The notes beneath the pieces were generated by a model that was not told where the DNA came from, ran no database searches, and saw only the letters and a program-made list of their open reading frames with translations. The position numbers were made by a program, and so were the translations under genes. Of a stretch of DNA of 64,000 nt, positions 26,301 through 34,935 are shown in pieces. This stretch comes from Candidatus Thermochlorobacter aerophilus. Lineage in GTDB: Bacteria > Bacteroidota > Chlorobiia > Chlorobiales > Thermochlorobacteraceae. How positions within the stretch are numbered: position 1 is the first letter of the stretch; each line of letters opens with the position of its first letter. Location of the stretch: positions 21,412 to 85,411 of the forward strand of contig PHFL01000007.1 in NCBI GenBank assembly GCA_002794105.1, in the 5' to 3' direction.

Positions 26301-27690
26301 CGGTGGAGTGAGATTTTTGTTGTGTAGCGTGCTGATACTCACGATAGTCTTTCATAAAAGATGAGATGAACATTTGCGCAATTTTTTCAGCGCCTTCACG
26401 GGTGAAGTGGGTATAATCTTCGATTGCCAGCTTTTGCTTGACCCATTTGGGCATGGAATTTCTGCCGCCCATTGCCGCATACATGTCCCAATAGACGCCG
26501 CCAAAGTAATGCGTCGTGCGCAGCATCATGTCGCGCACATCAGGCAAGTAGGCGTATGTTACAAATTTTTCTTTCAATTTGGTCGACATATCCGAAGGAC
26601 CAATCACAATCAGGTGCAGCCCAAGAGATTTGAACAAGCGAAATTGCTTAATCAATTGAGTCTCGTACCACTCAAGGTCTTGCTGACTCTTGATATGTGG
26701 CACAGCGTTGCCGCCAAATTGAAAAATCACGGCTTTGACCCTCATGGCTTTAATGCTTTCGGCAAAAAGCGCAGAATCAATCTTGATAAACTCTACGCCT
26801 GAAGAGCCACGAATCGGAATGTTATCGACGGCAACCCCGTTCTTGCCATCGAGAGTAATGGCATAAATGTCTGGACTGATGCCCGTAAATTTCAAGCGCA
26901 AGGGTTCTTCGGCATGAGAAAGTTCCCACTCAACCTTTCCAAAGCGTTTGCCTCTTTGAAGGGTTTTTTCGCCGTGAAAGGTGCGCCCACTGAGACTAAC
27001 CTTAACAGAACTTTTTGCACTGCCATACAGCACACTGACACGAGTGATGTTGAGCGCTGTAGCAGCCGATTTTTTTCTCTGAAAAGAAAGCGAGGCTTGA
27101 GCATCTTGATAATTGCAATAAGCCCCCATGATGCCAAAGCGATTATGCGTGGGCTTGGAACTGTCGCCGAATACAGCATAGCGCTGCCAGTTATCTGACC
27201 AGCTATGTGAAATTGAAAGAGAATGTGTCAGAGGCTTGGCAGAAACCAATCCTACACCTGCACCTCCAAAGTGGCGTTGCAACTCTCTACGAATAGTACT
27301 GGTGATGCGGTCTTCCTCAATTTGTGAATCGCCGTAGTGTAAAATGCGAATAGGTCTGGAGGCTTGCAAAGCGCGTGTAAGTTCCTCAAATAGTGGATAG
27401 AGAACGCTCTTGTCGTCATTGGGGTAAATCAGGCGAGAAGAGTCATTAAGATCGATGTGGTATTTGGTGCGGTTGGCAATAGCGATGCTAGTTTGCGGAA
27501 GCGGAGCAGCTGAGACGCTAGCAAATTCAGGCGTGTCAATCTCATCAATGCCAATCAGGGTGCGTAGAGTGAAAAATCGTAGTGAGAAATTATCCGAGAG
27601 ACGAATGCCTTGTTCTGGGAATAGAAGTGCAACCACACCAAGAATCAGAAAGACGCTAATAAGAAAAAGAAGTGTTCTGGTTGGCTGCAT
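26263..27690 (-). CDS. SGNH/GDSL hydrolase-like membrane-anchored protein B
   Basis: 475 residues from ATG at 27690. A single N-terminal transmembrane helix (LLFLISVFLILGVVALLF) anchors it, with the rest outside. Motifs: RILHYGDSQIEEDRIT (GDSQ, block I Ser), RGSSGVEF (block II), QFGGNAVP (block III, with GGNA replacing GxND, Asn kept), and DYTHFTREG (block V DxxH). Domain length between blocks I and II is about 170 residues and includes a beta-rich insert, as in the carbohydrate-acetylating AlgX group. Probable partner of the MBOAT enzyme and SGNH protein A; reading order B, A, MBOAT. Confidence 0.82.
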   Translation of the reverse strand: MQPTRTLLFLISVFLILGVVALLFPEQGIRLSDNFSLRFFTLRTLIGIDEIDTPEFASVSAAPLPQTSIAIANRTKYHIDLNDSSRLIYPNDDKSVLYPLFEELTRALQASRPIRILHYGDSQIEEDRITSTIRRELQRHFGGAGVGLVSAKPLTHSLSISHSWSDNWQRYAVFGDSSKPTHNRFGIMGAYCNYQDAQASLSFQRKKSAATALNITRVSVLYGSAKSSVKVSLSGRTFHGEKTLQRGKRFGKVEWELSHAEEPLRLKFTGISPDIYAITLDGKNGVAVDNIPIRGSSGVEFIKIDSALFAESIKAMRVKAVIFQFGGNAVPHIKSQQDLEWYETQLIKQFRLFKSLGLHLIVIGPSDMSTKLKEKFVTYAYLPDVRDMMLRTTHYFGGVYWDMYAAMGGRNSMPKWVKQKLAIEDYTHFTREGAEKIAQMFISSFMKDYREYQHATQQKSHSTDAKTAHSVPSLR

Positions 27691-27747
27691 GAAGCGTGAT
27701 GGTTGAATTTCATAGCTCTCTCGGTACGGCAATCCTGCAAACAGAAG

Positions 27748-27770
27748 AGGCAGAAGACCCGCTTCTGCCT
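27748..27770 (-). terminator. Candidate terminator after the fatty-acid-hydroxylase-like gene
   Basis: AGGCAGAAG / CTTCTGCCT, a 9-bp perfect stem with a 5-base loop at 27748-27770. Read on the minus strand the next bases are TCTTCTGTTTG, a weak T-rich tail. It lies 14 bases beyond the stop of the hydroxylase gene and before the SGNH B start, so the SGNH-MBOAT operon probably has its own promoter. Confidence 0.5.
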
Positions 27771-27783
27771 TGGACGACTTTAA

Positions 27784-28467
27784 TTACTCTGCGCAATGGT
27801 CAGCAGTGCGGCGTGAAGAATGTGGCGCTGAGCTTTTGTCATTTTCGGACGAGCGTGCCTTAAACATCGTGCCGAAAACATAATCCCATAGTGGTGAACT
27901 TACACCGTAGCCTTGATGAGGCGATTTGAAGTGATGCCGCATATGGTGCTCTCGCAAGTATCCCCAAATGCCGCCCTTGATTGGAAAGTGATGCACGGCA
28001 TAATGCCCAATATCATAGATGAGGTATCCTGTAACAAATCCAGCCATAAAGGCAGGGGTGTGGCTTTCGCCAATGACAAGATAGAAAAGCGTGTAGAAGA
28101 CTACTGCCAGCGGCAGGCTAATCGGTAGCGGCATCACCAAGCGCCACGCATCACTGGGGTAGTCGTGATGAACGCCATGCAAAATCCAAATCAAGCGCTT
28201 GCCCCAAGCACTTTTGGGATGATAGTGAAAAAGAAAGCGATGGAAAACATACTCAGCAAATGTCCATGCAAACATACCCGCAACAAACAGAGCCGCTGTA
28301 ACTATTATGCTGACTTCAAAATTGACGAGCGAGAGATACATCAAAAATGCAACAAATGGCACATATACCCATAGTGGTGAGGTCCAATGCCAGCGTGAGC
28401 ACGCATCAACAAAGTCGTTTTCAAACATGCGTGGAGATTCGTTCTTGTTGGACACGTAGAGCTTCAT
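27784..28467 (-). CDS. Fatty acid hydroxylase/sterol desaturase superfamily protein
   Basis: 227 residues from ATG at 28467. Four to five membrane segments and the histidine-box set of the superfamily: EYVFHRFLFHYHP, LHGVHHDYP, DIGHYAVHHFP, and LREHHMRHHFK. The layout resembles fatty acid 2-hydroxylases (FA2H/Scs7), which use a di-iron centre, O2 and electrons. Substrate (fatty acid, sphingolipid-like lipid or carotenoid) is not determined. It follows no obvious partner reductase in the window. The C-terminus is Ser/Arg/His-rich. Confidence 0.87.
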   Translation of the reverse strand: MKLYVSNKNESPRMFENDFVDACSRWHWTSPLWVYVPFVAFLMYLSLVNFEVSIIVTAALFVAGMFAWTFAEYVFHRFLFHYHPKSAWGKRLIWILHGVHHDYPSDAWRLVMPLPISLPLAVVFYTLFYLVIGESHTPAFMAGFVTGYLIYDIGHYAVHHFPIKGGIWGYLREHHMRHHFKSPHQGYGVSSPLWDYVFGTMFKARSSENDKSSAPHSSRRTADHCAE

Positions 28468-28513
28468 AGTTTTCGGCGAGTTTTGAACAATTTTTTTGAG
28501 TAACAAACATAGT

Positions 28514-28564
28514 GCCACAGCAGTGGCAAAGCACTGCGCCTTACGCCAAAGGAAGCGTAAGGCG
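28514..28564. other. Inverted repeats between mgtE and the hydroxylase gene
   Basis: CGCCTTACGC/GCGTAAGGCG is a perfect 10-bp stem with 8-base loop (28537-28564); adjacent is TGCCAC/GTGGCA with a 4-base loop (28512-28527 region). They lie 50 bases beyond the mgtE stop on the minus strand but lack a T-run right after, so they may be transcription-ending or RNA-stabilising hairpins. Confidence 0.4.
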
Positions 28565-28613
28565 AAATCAAAAAGCTACACACAAATATACGAAAAAGCT
28601 GCGCCAGTGTAGG

Positions 28614-29993
28614 TCAGAGTCCTAAGACTAACTTCGCCACTGTAAAATAGATGACAAGCCCAGTGGCATCGACAAGCGTCGTGATGAGCGGCGCAGAAAG
28701 CACCGTTGGGTCATGCCCCAAAGATTCGGCGGCAATTGGGATAAGTGCTCCGATGATATTTGCCCAAGTACAGATAGCAATCACGCTTAGTCCAACGGTA
28801 ACCGCCAAGTGCCAATCCCCAATACGAAACATGGCAAAAATGCCGGCAATACCGCATAGCAGAAGTCCCAATGCTAAGCCCGTGGTAAGCTCCTTGAAGA
28901 GAACTTTCAACCAATCTTGAGGTTTGATTTCGTTGATGGTCAAGCCACGAATGACGGTCGACACAGTCTGCGAGCCAGCATTGCCACCTGTGCCGATGAG
29001 CAGTGGAATAAAGATGGTCAGCATGACCACTTTTTCAATTTCAGCCTTAAAGCCTTCGAGCACATTAGCAGTTAGTGTGCCGCCGACAAAAAGTAGCAGG
29101 AGCCAAGTCAGGCGCTTGCGCACATTGGTCCAAATTGGGGTCTCGAAATAGGGCTTATCCGTTGCACTGGTCTGCACACCGCCCAGTTTGAGGTAATCTT
29201 GTGTTTCTTCTTGGACAATTACGTCAATGATGTCGTCTACGGTAACGATGCCGAGCATGCGATTGTCATGCGTGACCACAGGCAGAGACAAGAGGTTATA
29301 CTTTGAGACCAAAACTGCAGCTTCCCAGCGTTCTTCGGTAGGCAAAATGCTAATTGGGTCGCGCTGCATAATATCTTCAACGGTATCGTGTTCATCGACG
29401 AGCAAGAGGTCACGGAGACTGACAACGCCGACAAGGCGCTTTTCGCCATCATCTCGCTCTAAGACATAGATGTCATAGATTTCTCGCTTGCGACCGAATT
29501 TTTGTTGCCGCAAAACCAGCTTTTTCGCCATTTCAACGGTCATATCGGCATAGACAGCTGTAAATTCTGTGGTCATCATGGACGCAATGCTGGTGAGCGG
29601 ATAGCGCAGAAAGTTTTGCAACTCCGTTTGCATATCCTCAGGCAATTGCGAGAAAAGCTTTTTGTTGAGCTGTTCAGCTTTCTCGCCCTTTGCCAAGTGG
29701 AGTTGGCGGAAGAGATAGACACGCTCATCAGTGCGCAGGTTGCGGATGATTTCCACGGCGCGCTCATTCGGCAGCGCCAAAAACAGGTCTTGCAAGTTAG
29801 GGAAAAGTCGTGTGGCGACTGTCTCTTGTGCAACATCAATGGGTAGCTCAGTGAGCACTTTTGCGGCTTTCTCGACAGGAAGTTCAGCAAGATACTCGGC
29901 AATGTCGACGGGCTGAAGCTCGGCAAGCTCTTCTATGGAGATTTCGTCCGAGAGCTCGATATCAAGACCGTTGTTTGTGTTCAGTTTAGGCAT
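28614..29993 (-). CDS. mgtE: Magnesium transporter MgtE
   Basis: 459 residues from ATG at 29993; earlier ATG at 30017 is possible. Domain order is the standard MgtE: N-terminal helical domain with repeated PVEKAAKVLTEL-type motifs, two CBS domains (about 135-265, e.g. DIMQRDPISILPTEE and LGIVTVDDIIDVIVQEE), then five membrane helices with GGNAGSQTVSTVIRGL, the pore signature. It imports Mg2+, gated by cytosolic Mg2+ through the N and CBS domains. A 295-base leader with inverted repeats precedes it. Neighbour on the other side is a TPR protein transcribed divergently. Confidence 0.94.
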   Translation of the reverse strand: MPKLNTNNGLDIELSDEISIEELAELQPVDIAEYLAELPVEKAAKVLTELPIDVAQETVATRLFPNLQDLFLALPNERAVEIIRNLRTDERVYLFRQLHLAKGEKAEQLNKKLFSQLPEDMQTELQNFLRYPLTSIASMMTTEFTAVYADMTVEMAKKLVLRQQKFGRKREIYDIYVLERDDGEKRLVGVVSLRDLLLVDEHDTVEDIMQRDPISILPTEERWEAAVLVSKYNLLSLPVVTHDNRMLGIVTVDDIIDVIVQEETQDYLKLGGVQTSATDKPYFETPIWTNVRKRLTWLLLLFVGGTLTANVLEGFKAEIEKVVMLTIFIPLLIGTGGNAGSQTVSTVIRGLTINEIKPQDWLKVLFKELTTGLALGLLLCGIAGIFAMFRIGDWHLAVTVGLSVIAICTWANIIGALIPIAAESLGHDPTVLSAPLITTLVDATGLVIYFTVAKLVLGL

Positions 29994-30288
29994 CGCTGTA
30001 TCCCTAGAGTTATACATTTCTGAAAAGCCACACCCATGTGTAGTAAACACTACTTTTACTAATGTGCTCGACTGCAGTGGCTATAGAAAAGAGCCAACAA
30101 CAAAAGAAAGCTGGCTTCCCAGCACACACTAGGGCATCCGAAGGCGAAAGCAGCACTTTGCAAAGGGAAGCCTACAGAAATAGGGGCTATACAGACAGTC
30201 TTTGCTAATTAGCATTCTACCTGCTAAATTGAAAGTCTTCTTGGCAATTTCAAGCCCGAGAAACTGAATTACAAAAATAAGCACAAAA
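29994..30288. other. Divergent intergenic region with a structured leader upstream of mgtE
   Basis: 295 bases between mgtE (minus) and the TPR gene (plus). Two nested or adjacent inverted repeats are visible: TGGCT/AGCCA (about 30077-30095) and GGCTTCCC/GGGAAGCC (30113-30120 and 30165-30172) enclosing 44 bases that contain CCGAAGG. On the minus strand TATTTTTG at 30279-30272 could be a -7 element for a long mgtE leader. It does not resemble the M-box (ykoK) consensus by eye, nor a cobalamin riboswitch. No gene is evident. Confidence 0.45.
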
Positions 30289-31011
30289 ATGTCAGAAGAC
30301 ACATTGCAAAGACAAGCTGACTCTACAGCAACAGCAAAAACATCGGTCAAGCGCAAGGGAGCAGACAACATTGCAACCTTAGAGATGTGGTATTATCGGC
30401 TTGTCGGTTTCTATGAACAGAATCGGAACTTGGTAATCGGCTTGGGTATTGCCATAGTTCTTGTGATTGGAGCGGTGCTGTTTTGGAGTCAGCGCAAGGC
30501 GGCACTTGAGATAGAAGCTACCGAGAGCTTAGCCAAAGTAATGCGGGCGTACAAAGATGGTGACTGGAGCGCCGCACTTGAAGGCGATAGCACACACATA
30601 GGGCTACACAAGCTGGTAGAGCGCTACTCCGGCACAGCATCAGGAGAGTTAGCGAAGTTCTATTTAGCCTGTGCCTTGTATCAGCGTAATGCACTGGATT
30701 CGGCAATAACTTTCTACAAAAGTGTTTCTACAAGCGCCCCACTTCTTAAGGCTGCAGCTATGGCAGGAGAAGCGGCGTGCTATGAGCAAAAAAAACAGTA
30801 TAAACAAGCCGCTGAACTCTATCGCAAAGCAGCAACGACTGCACAGAACCAAGCTCTAGAAGCATTCTACCTCAGTGATGCCGGACGGGCTTACGAACTT
30901 GCTGGCGAAAAGGAAGAAGCACTCGAGGTATTTGAACAAATCAAAAAGAAATTCCCACTTTCACTCGAGGGACGGGAAGCAGACAAGGCAATTGCACGGT
31001 TGAAACTTTGA
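30289..31011 (+). CDS. Membrane-anchored TPR protein
   Basis: 240 residues. A charged N-terminus (1-46), one membrane helix (NLVIGLGIAIVLVIGAVLFW, about 46-66), then TPR-like repeats including ALYQRNALDSAITFYKSV, YKQAAELYRKAATTA and GEKEEALEVFEQIKKKFP. The single-helix-plus-TPR layout resembles YfgM-type proteins, which assist periplasmic chaperones, but also many Bacteroidota proteins of unknown role. Next downstream is a lipoprotein cyclophilin gene 27 bases away, consistent with a shared role in folding exported proteins (inference). Confidence 0.8.
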   Translation: MSEDTLQRQADSTATAKTSVKRKGADNIATLEMWYYRLVGFYEQNRNLVIGLGIAIVLVIGAVLFWSQRKAALEIEATESLAKVMRAYKDGDWSAALEGDSTHIGLHKLVERYSGTASGELAKFYLACALYQRNALDSAITFYKSVSTSAPLLKAAAMAGEAACYEQKKQYKQAAELYRKAATTAQNQALEAFYLSDAGRAYELAGEKEEALEVFEQIKKKFPLSLEGREADKAIARLKL

Positions 31012-31038
31012 GCTAACCCTTTGCCCCACAACAGAGCT

Positions 31039-31638
31039 ATGCGATACCTTATCGGCTTGATACTTGCACTCCAGATATGGGGCTTGATGGGCTGTGTGAA
31101 GCGAGGCGTGCCTAACAGCGCTCAGTCTGACTCACTCAAAACCTCTACTCGTTCAAAGTATCTTGTCGAGACAGCTAAAGGGACCTTCATCATTGAGCTT
31201 TTTGATGATACGCCTGCACACAAGCGCAATTTTGAAATGCTTGTCGAGCGTGGTTACTACAATGACCTTGCTTTTCACCGCGTAGTGCCAGAACTAATTG
31301 TTCAAGCAGGTGACTCACGCTTTCGCTCCGTTCCAAATCCAAGTTTGGACTCGCTCGATAATCGAACACTGCCTGCGGAAATTAAACACTCTCATTTTCG
31401 GGGCACAGTTGCCGCAGCACGCAAAGACGATAAAGAAAATCCACAGCGTGCATCATCAGCCTCACAGTTTTATATTAATCTCAATGATAACCGCTTCTAC
31501 GATGGCAACTACACCGTTTTCGGGCGGGTTATTGCAGGAATGGAAACTCTTGATAAAATTGCAAAAGTTGAGCGTGACGCCAACAATGTGCCTCTGGAGC
31601 GTGTTTGGATAAAAATTTATCCGTACGATGAGAAATGA
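31039..31638 (+). CDS. Peptidyl-prolyl cis-trans isomerase, cyclophilin type, lipoprotein
   Basis: 199 residues from ATG at 31039. The signal peptide ends with LMGC, a lipobox, so the protein is predicted to be lipidated and exported. The cyclophilin core shows FHRVVPELIVQAGDS (with FxxxQ-type active site FHRVV), SASQFYINLND, and GRVIAGMETLDKI. It would assist proline isomerisation in the periplasm. Active-site Arg in the FHR motif is present, and the usual GGD is AGD. It is followed closely by a second, cytosolic cyclophilin, suggesting duplication or a two-compartment pair. Confidence 0.9.
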   Translation: MRYLIGLILALQIWGLMGCVKRGVPNSAQSDSLKTSTRSKYLVETAKGTFIIELFDDTPAHKRNFEMLVERGYYNDLAFHRVVPELIVQAGDSRFRSVPNPSLDSLDNRTLPAEIKHSHFRGTVAAARKDDKENPQRASSASQFYINLNDNRFYDGNYTVFGRVIAGMETLDKIAKVERDANNVPLERVWIKIYPYDEK

Positions 31639-31673
31639 GCTTGTTGTAGAGACCTAATCAAAACCCAATACAT

Positions 31674-32177
31674 ATGCCACTTCAGTTCTTGATTGAAACC
31701 ACGCTGGGCAACATCACTGTGGAACTGTTTGATGATACGCCGCTACACCGAGACAATTTTGCCAAACTAGTTGCCGAGAAGTATTACGACGGTTTAAGGT
31801 TTCACCGTGTCATCAAAGATTTCGTAATTCAAGGTGGCGACCCGCTCTCACGTGATGAGAGCAAGCGTATGCTGCATGGTACAGGCGGTCCAAACTATCG
31901 CATTCCTGCTGAAATCAAACATCCAAACAAGCGAGGCACCATTGCAGCTGCACGAGATAATAACCCACAGAAAGCCTCTTCAGGCAGTCAGTTTTACATC
32001 AATCTCCGAGATAACTTTTTCTTGGACGACCCTGTGCGAGCCGGCTATACCGTGTTTGGCAAGGTAATTAGCGGAATGGATGTAGCAGACAGAATTTCAA
32101 TTGTGCCAAAAGATGCGCGCGACAACCCACTGACCCCAGTAACCATGACGATTCGAGCAATTACACCAGCGATGTAA
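31674..32177 (+). CDS. Peptidyl-prolyl cis-trans isomerase, cyclophilin type, cytosolic
   Basis: 167 residues, no signal peptide. Core motifs FHRVIKDFVIQGGDP, GTIAAARDNNPQKASSGSQF (in part) and FTVF-like YTVFGKVISGMDVADRI fit the Ppi/PpiB type with the full active site (FHR, QGGD, SGSQF). It differs from the preceding lipoprotein copy, to which it is about half similar by eye. Separated by 35 bases. Probable folding catalyst in the cytoplasm. Confidence 0.92.
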   Translation: MPLQFLIETTLGNITVELFDDTPLHRDNFAKLVAEKYYDGLRFHRVIKDFVIQGGDPLSRDESKRMLHGTGGPNYRIPAEIKHPNKRGTIAAARDNNPQKASSGSQFYINLRDNFFLDDPVRAGYTVFGKVISGMDVADRISIVPKDARDNPLTPVTMTIRAITPAM

Positions 32178-32197
32178 ATCAAAAATGCTTGCACACA

Positions 32198-33451
32198 ATG
32201 AATATCCTTGTGCTCAATTGCGGAAGTTCAAGCGTTAAGTTTCAGGTCTTTTGCACAGACTGGGAGATGATTCATCATAACACCGATTATCCTATTGCAT
32301 CAGGACTCATTGAGCGCATTGGTTCAGAAGCCTTGCTGACCTTTCGTACTTATGTGCGTGGTAAGGTAGATAAGCTAATTCGTGCAACAGCACCTATACG
32401 TGACCATCAAGCCGCTATTGCGAAAATTATTCAGTGGCTGACATCAGGCGAGGTGCAGCTGGAAGGCTTATCGTCGCTGTCAGATATCCATGCTGTTGGG
32501 CATCGTGTGGTGCATGGTGGCGAAAAGCTCACGACCTCTACGGTAATTGATGACCAAGTCATCAGCAAAATCGAAGATTGCATTGAACTGGCACCGCTAC
32601 ATAACCCCCAAAATCTTAAGGGCATTTATGCGGCGCGCCAACTCTTTGGTAACAATGTACCGCAAGTAGCGGTCTTTGATACCGCTTTCCATCATACTAT
32701 GCCAGAGGTTGCATATCTATACGCCATTCCGTATCAGTTTTATCGTCGGCATAAGATTCGTCGCTATGGCTTTCATGGTATCTCACATCGATATGTGAGC
32801 TTTCGCTATCGGACCCTGATGGGCATAGAGCGCAGTGCTGTGCAAATTATCTCCTTACATTTGGGCAATGGCAGTTCTGCATGTGCTATTCGTGGTGGTT
32901 GTTCAGTCGACACCTCTATGGGAATGACCCCGCTGGAAGGCTTGGTAATGGGCACACGCTCTGGCGATATTGACCCATCTATCATCAACTACTTAGAGCA
33001 TAAAGAAAACTACTCTACTGACGCCGTAGAGGCTTTGCTCAATCGTCAGTCTGGACTGTTAGGCATTTCAGGCTTGACAAACGATATGCGCGATTTGATT
33101 GAAGAAGCCAGAGAAAATGACGACCGACGCGCCAAGCTGGCAATTGAAATTTACTGCTATCGCGTAAAAAAGTACATCGGTGCCTACTTGGCGGTGCTAG
33201 GTGGAGCACAGGCTATCACCTTTACAGGCGGGATTGGTGAAAATTCAGATTACATCCGAGCAAAAATCTGCGCAAACATGGAATGGATAGGTCTGGAACT
33301 GGATGCCGAAAAGAATAGTGAAATGGTAGGGGGAAAAGAAGGTAAAATTTCCACGCCCGAAAGTCGGCTGGCAGCATGGGTGATTCCAACAAATGAAGAA
33401 CTCATTATTGCTCGTGATACCTATCGTGCTATTGTGCCTGAGCCTGCTTAG
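32198..33451 (+). CDS. ackA: Acetate kinase
   Basis: 417 residues from ATG at 32198. It interconverts acetate + ATP and acetyl phosphate + ADP. Signatures MNILVLNCGSSSVKF (start; ACETATE_KINASE_1), RRYGFHGISHRYVS, and a C-terminal GGIGENSDYIR. Phosphate-binding and active-site residues such as the conserved Asp (FDTAFHHTMP) are present. Phosphate acetyltransferase (pta) is not adjacent. The stop overlaps the convergent outer-membrane gene by 23 bases. In this lineage it may serve acetate assimilation or overflow. Confidence 0.95.
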   Translation: MNILVLNCGSSSVKFQVFCTDWEMIHHNTDYPIASGLIERIGSEALLTFRTYVRGKVDKLIRATAPIRDHQAAIAKIIQWLTSGEVQLEGLSSLSDIHAVGHRVVHGGEKLTTSTVIDDQVISKIEDCIELAPLHNPQNLKGIYAARQLFGNNVPQVAVFDTAFHHTMPEVAYLYAIPYQFYRRHKIRRYGFHGISHRYVSFRYRTLMGIERSAVQIISLHLGNGSSACAIRGGCSVDTSMGMTPLEGLVMGTRSGDIDPSIINYLEHKENYSTDAVEALLNRQSGLLGISGLTNDMRDLIEEARENDDRRAKLAIEIYCYRVKKYIGAYLAVLGGAQAITFTGGIGENSDYIRAKICANMEWIGLELDAEKNSEMVGGKEGKISTPESRLAAWVIPTNEELIIARDTYRAIVPEPA

Positions 33452-34853
33452 TGGTAGTCTCTTCTGAGTAAGGAGCCGAGATAATGCTGAGTCTTCCGTC
33501 CTTAGATAGCTCAACTTTGAAGACATCAAAGATAACCTCACGACTGCCAGGTGGGAATCTCCAGTTGCGGATAGCTTCAGCAAATTGTTCTTCCAAAAAT
33601 TCCGAATAGGGGTTTTCATCAAGCGTGGAGACTAAGGTGCGAATCTTTTCTACAGCGCCGCTTGTGCCAATAACAAGCTCGTAGTAAATCTTCCCGCTAA
33701 GTGTGGAGTCTTGCTTGCGGACGTTTTTGAAGATATCCAAAAGCTCTTGTGAGCGCTCATCGAGAACGTCCATAATTCTCTTGTGGCGCCTACGCTCACG
33801 CTTAGAATAGACCAGAGGGTCATACAAGCCTAATGCCTCATCAATAACATACGGGATTCGAATGCGGCGACCAAACTCAACTCTGGCGCCAGCAGCAATG
33901 CGCCATGGCGCATAATTTAAACCTACCAAAGACACAGGGCGAGTACCCAAATTGGTGAGGTAGTTAGTTTCATCCCTGTTACCAAGAACTAGGAACTGAC
34001 CCGTAGCCTCTACCCACAACCAATCGAGAAGTTGATACTTAGCACCAGCACCGATATAGGTAAAGCTTTCACGTCCGTAGATATACTCTTGCAGAGAAGG
34101 AGTGATGTACAGCTCACCGAAGACTTCAGCAAACGCAATAAAAGTCTGACCGCGAATAAGGAGCGGAGTGTCGTAGCCAAAGGCGTAGCGGAGCGTAATA
34201 ATGTCATTACCAACTCGGATAGGAGGATTAACTCCACGCGTGATGATAGTTTGAGCAGAGACATAGTTGCGCAACCCAAGATTGAGATGAAGGCCGCTTG
34301 AAGTTTCAGGGAAGATATTGTCAAAAAAGTATGAACCAACAAAGTTTACGCCAGCACCAAACTCATTCATGATAAAAGGCATCAAAGGCGGGTTGGGTTC
34401 TCGTGAAAATGGGGCAAACACCTCAAACCAGCCACCTAAATGAATGCGGTTATTGGCAACAGCAAGTGAACCAACTTTGAGAGCAAGTCTCACGCCACTG
34501 AAGAGAAGAGTTGTCGTAGGGAGTCTATCTAAGCGGTTCTCAATGCGAAGTGTATTGACAGTAAGAGCGACTGCTAAATTTTGCGTCATCACGTAGTCGA
34601 CGTTGATATCAGCATTAGCTTGAATAATATCGTCGGGTACTCCGCCACCAGCAATGTAGTCTACTGTTCGGATGAAGAACGACCCGCTGAGCCCGGCACT
34701 AATTGTACCAATCCGAGGCAGTATAGCTTTCTGGGTATGAAAAACTCGCCCGTCTGCAGTAACAAGCGATTGTGGAAGAACAAATGAGAACGGTGCAGCA
34801 AGCAGCAGAAAGCAAAAAAGAGCTGTAGAGGCTTTTTTCATCCGTTTACGCAT
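33429..34853 (-). CDS. Exported beta-barrel-like protein with TonB C-terminal-like domain
   Basis: 474 residues. Signal peptide (ALFCFLLLAAPFSFVLPQ), then a beta-rich region of alternating hydrophobic and polar residues with aromatic-capped strands (about 40-330), as in an outer-membrane barrel. Residues 355-455 (for example SGKIYYELVIGTSGAVEKIRTL and IRNWRFPPGS) look like the AgmX/TonB-C fold used for energy-coupling or adhesion proteins, so an outer-membrane role is likely. I do not recognise the exact family. Predicted promoter to the right has TTTACA-N16-TATTTT. Overlaps ackA at the 3' end. Confidence 0.65.
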   Translation of the reverse strand: MRKRMKKASTALFCFLLLAAPFSFVLPQSLVTADGRVFHTQKAILPRIGTISAGLSGSFFIRTVDYIAGGGVPDDIIQANADINVDYVMTQNLAVALTVNTLRIENRLDRLPTTTLLFSGVRLALKVGSLAVANNRIHLGGWFEVFAPFSREPNPPLMPFIMNEFGAGVNFVGSYFFDNIFPETSSGLHLNLGLRNYVSAQTIITRGVNPPIRVGNDIITLRYAFGYDTPLLIRGQTFIAFAEVFGELYITPSLQEYIYGRESFTYIGAGAKYQLLDWLWVEATGQFLVLGNRDETNYLTNLGTRPVSLVGLNYAPWRIAAGARVEFGRRIRIPYVIDEALGLYDPLVYSKRERRRHKRIMDVLDERSQELLDIFKNVRKQDSTLSGKIYYELVIGTSGAVEKIRTLVSTLDENPYSEFLEEQFAEAIRNWRFPPGSREVIFDVFKVELSKDGRLSIISAPYSEETTTKQAQAQ

Positions 34854-34935
34854 TTATGATTAACCCTTCATGCCAATTAGCGAAAATATAGCACACGATA
34901 AAGTTGTAAAGAAACAATTCGGCGTTAAAAGAGTG

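Noticed and set aside
29994..30288. M-box or cobalamin riboswitch before mgtE
   Set aside because: GCCACTG and GGGAAG-like strings occur, but in the wrong order for a cobalamin element, and the M-box core is not matched.
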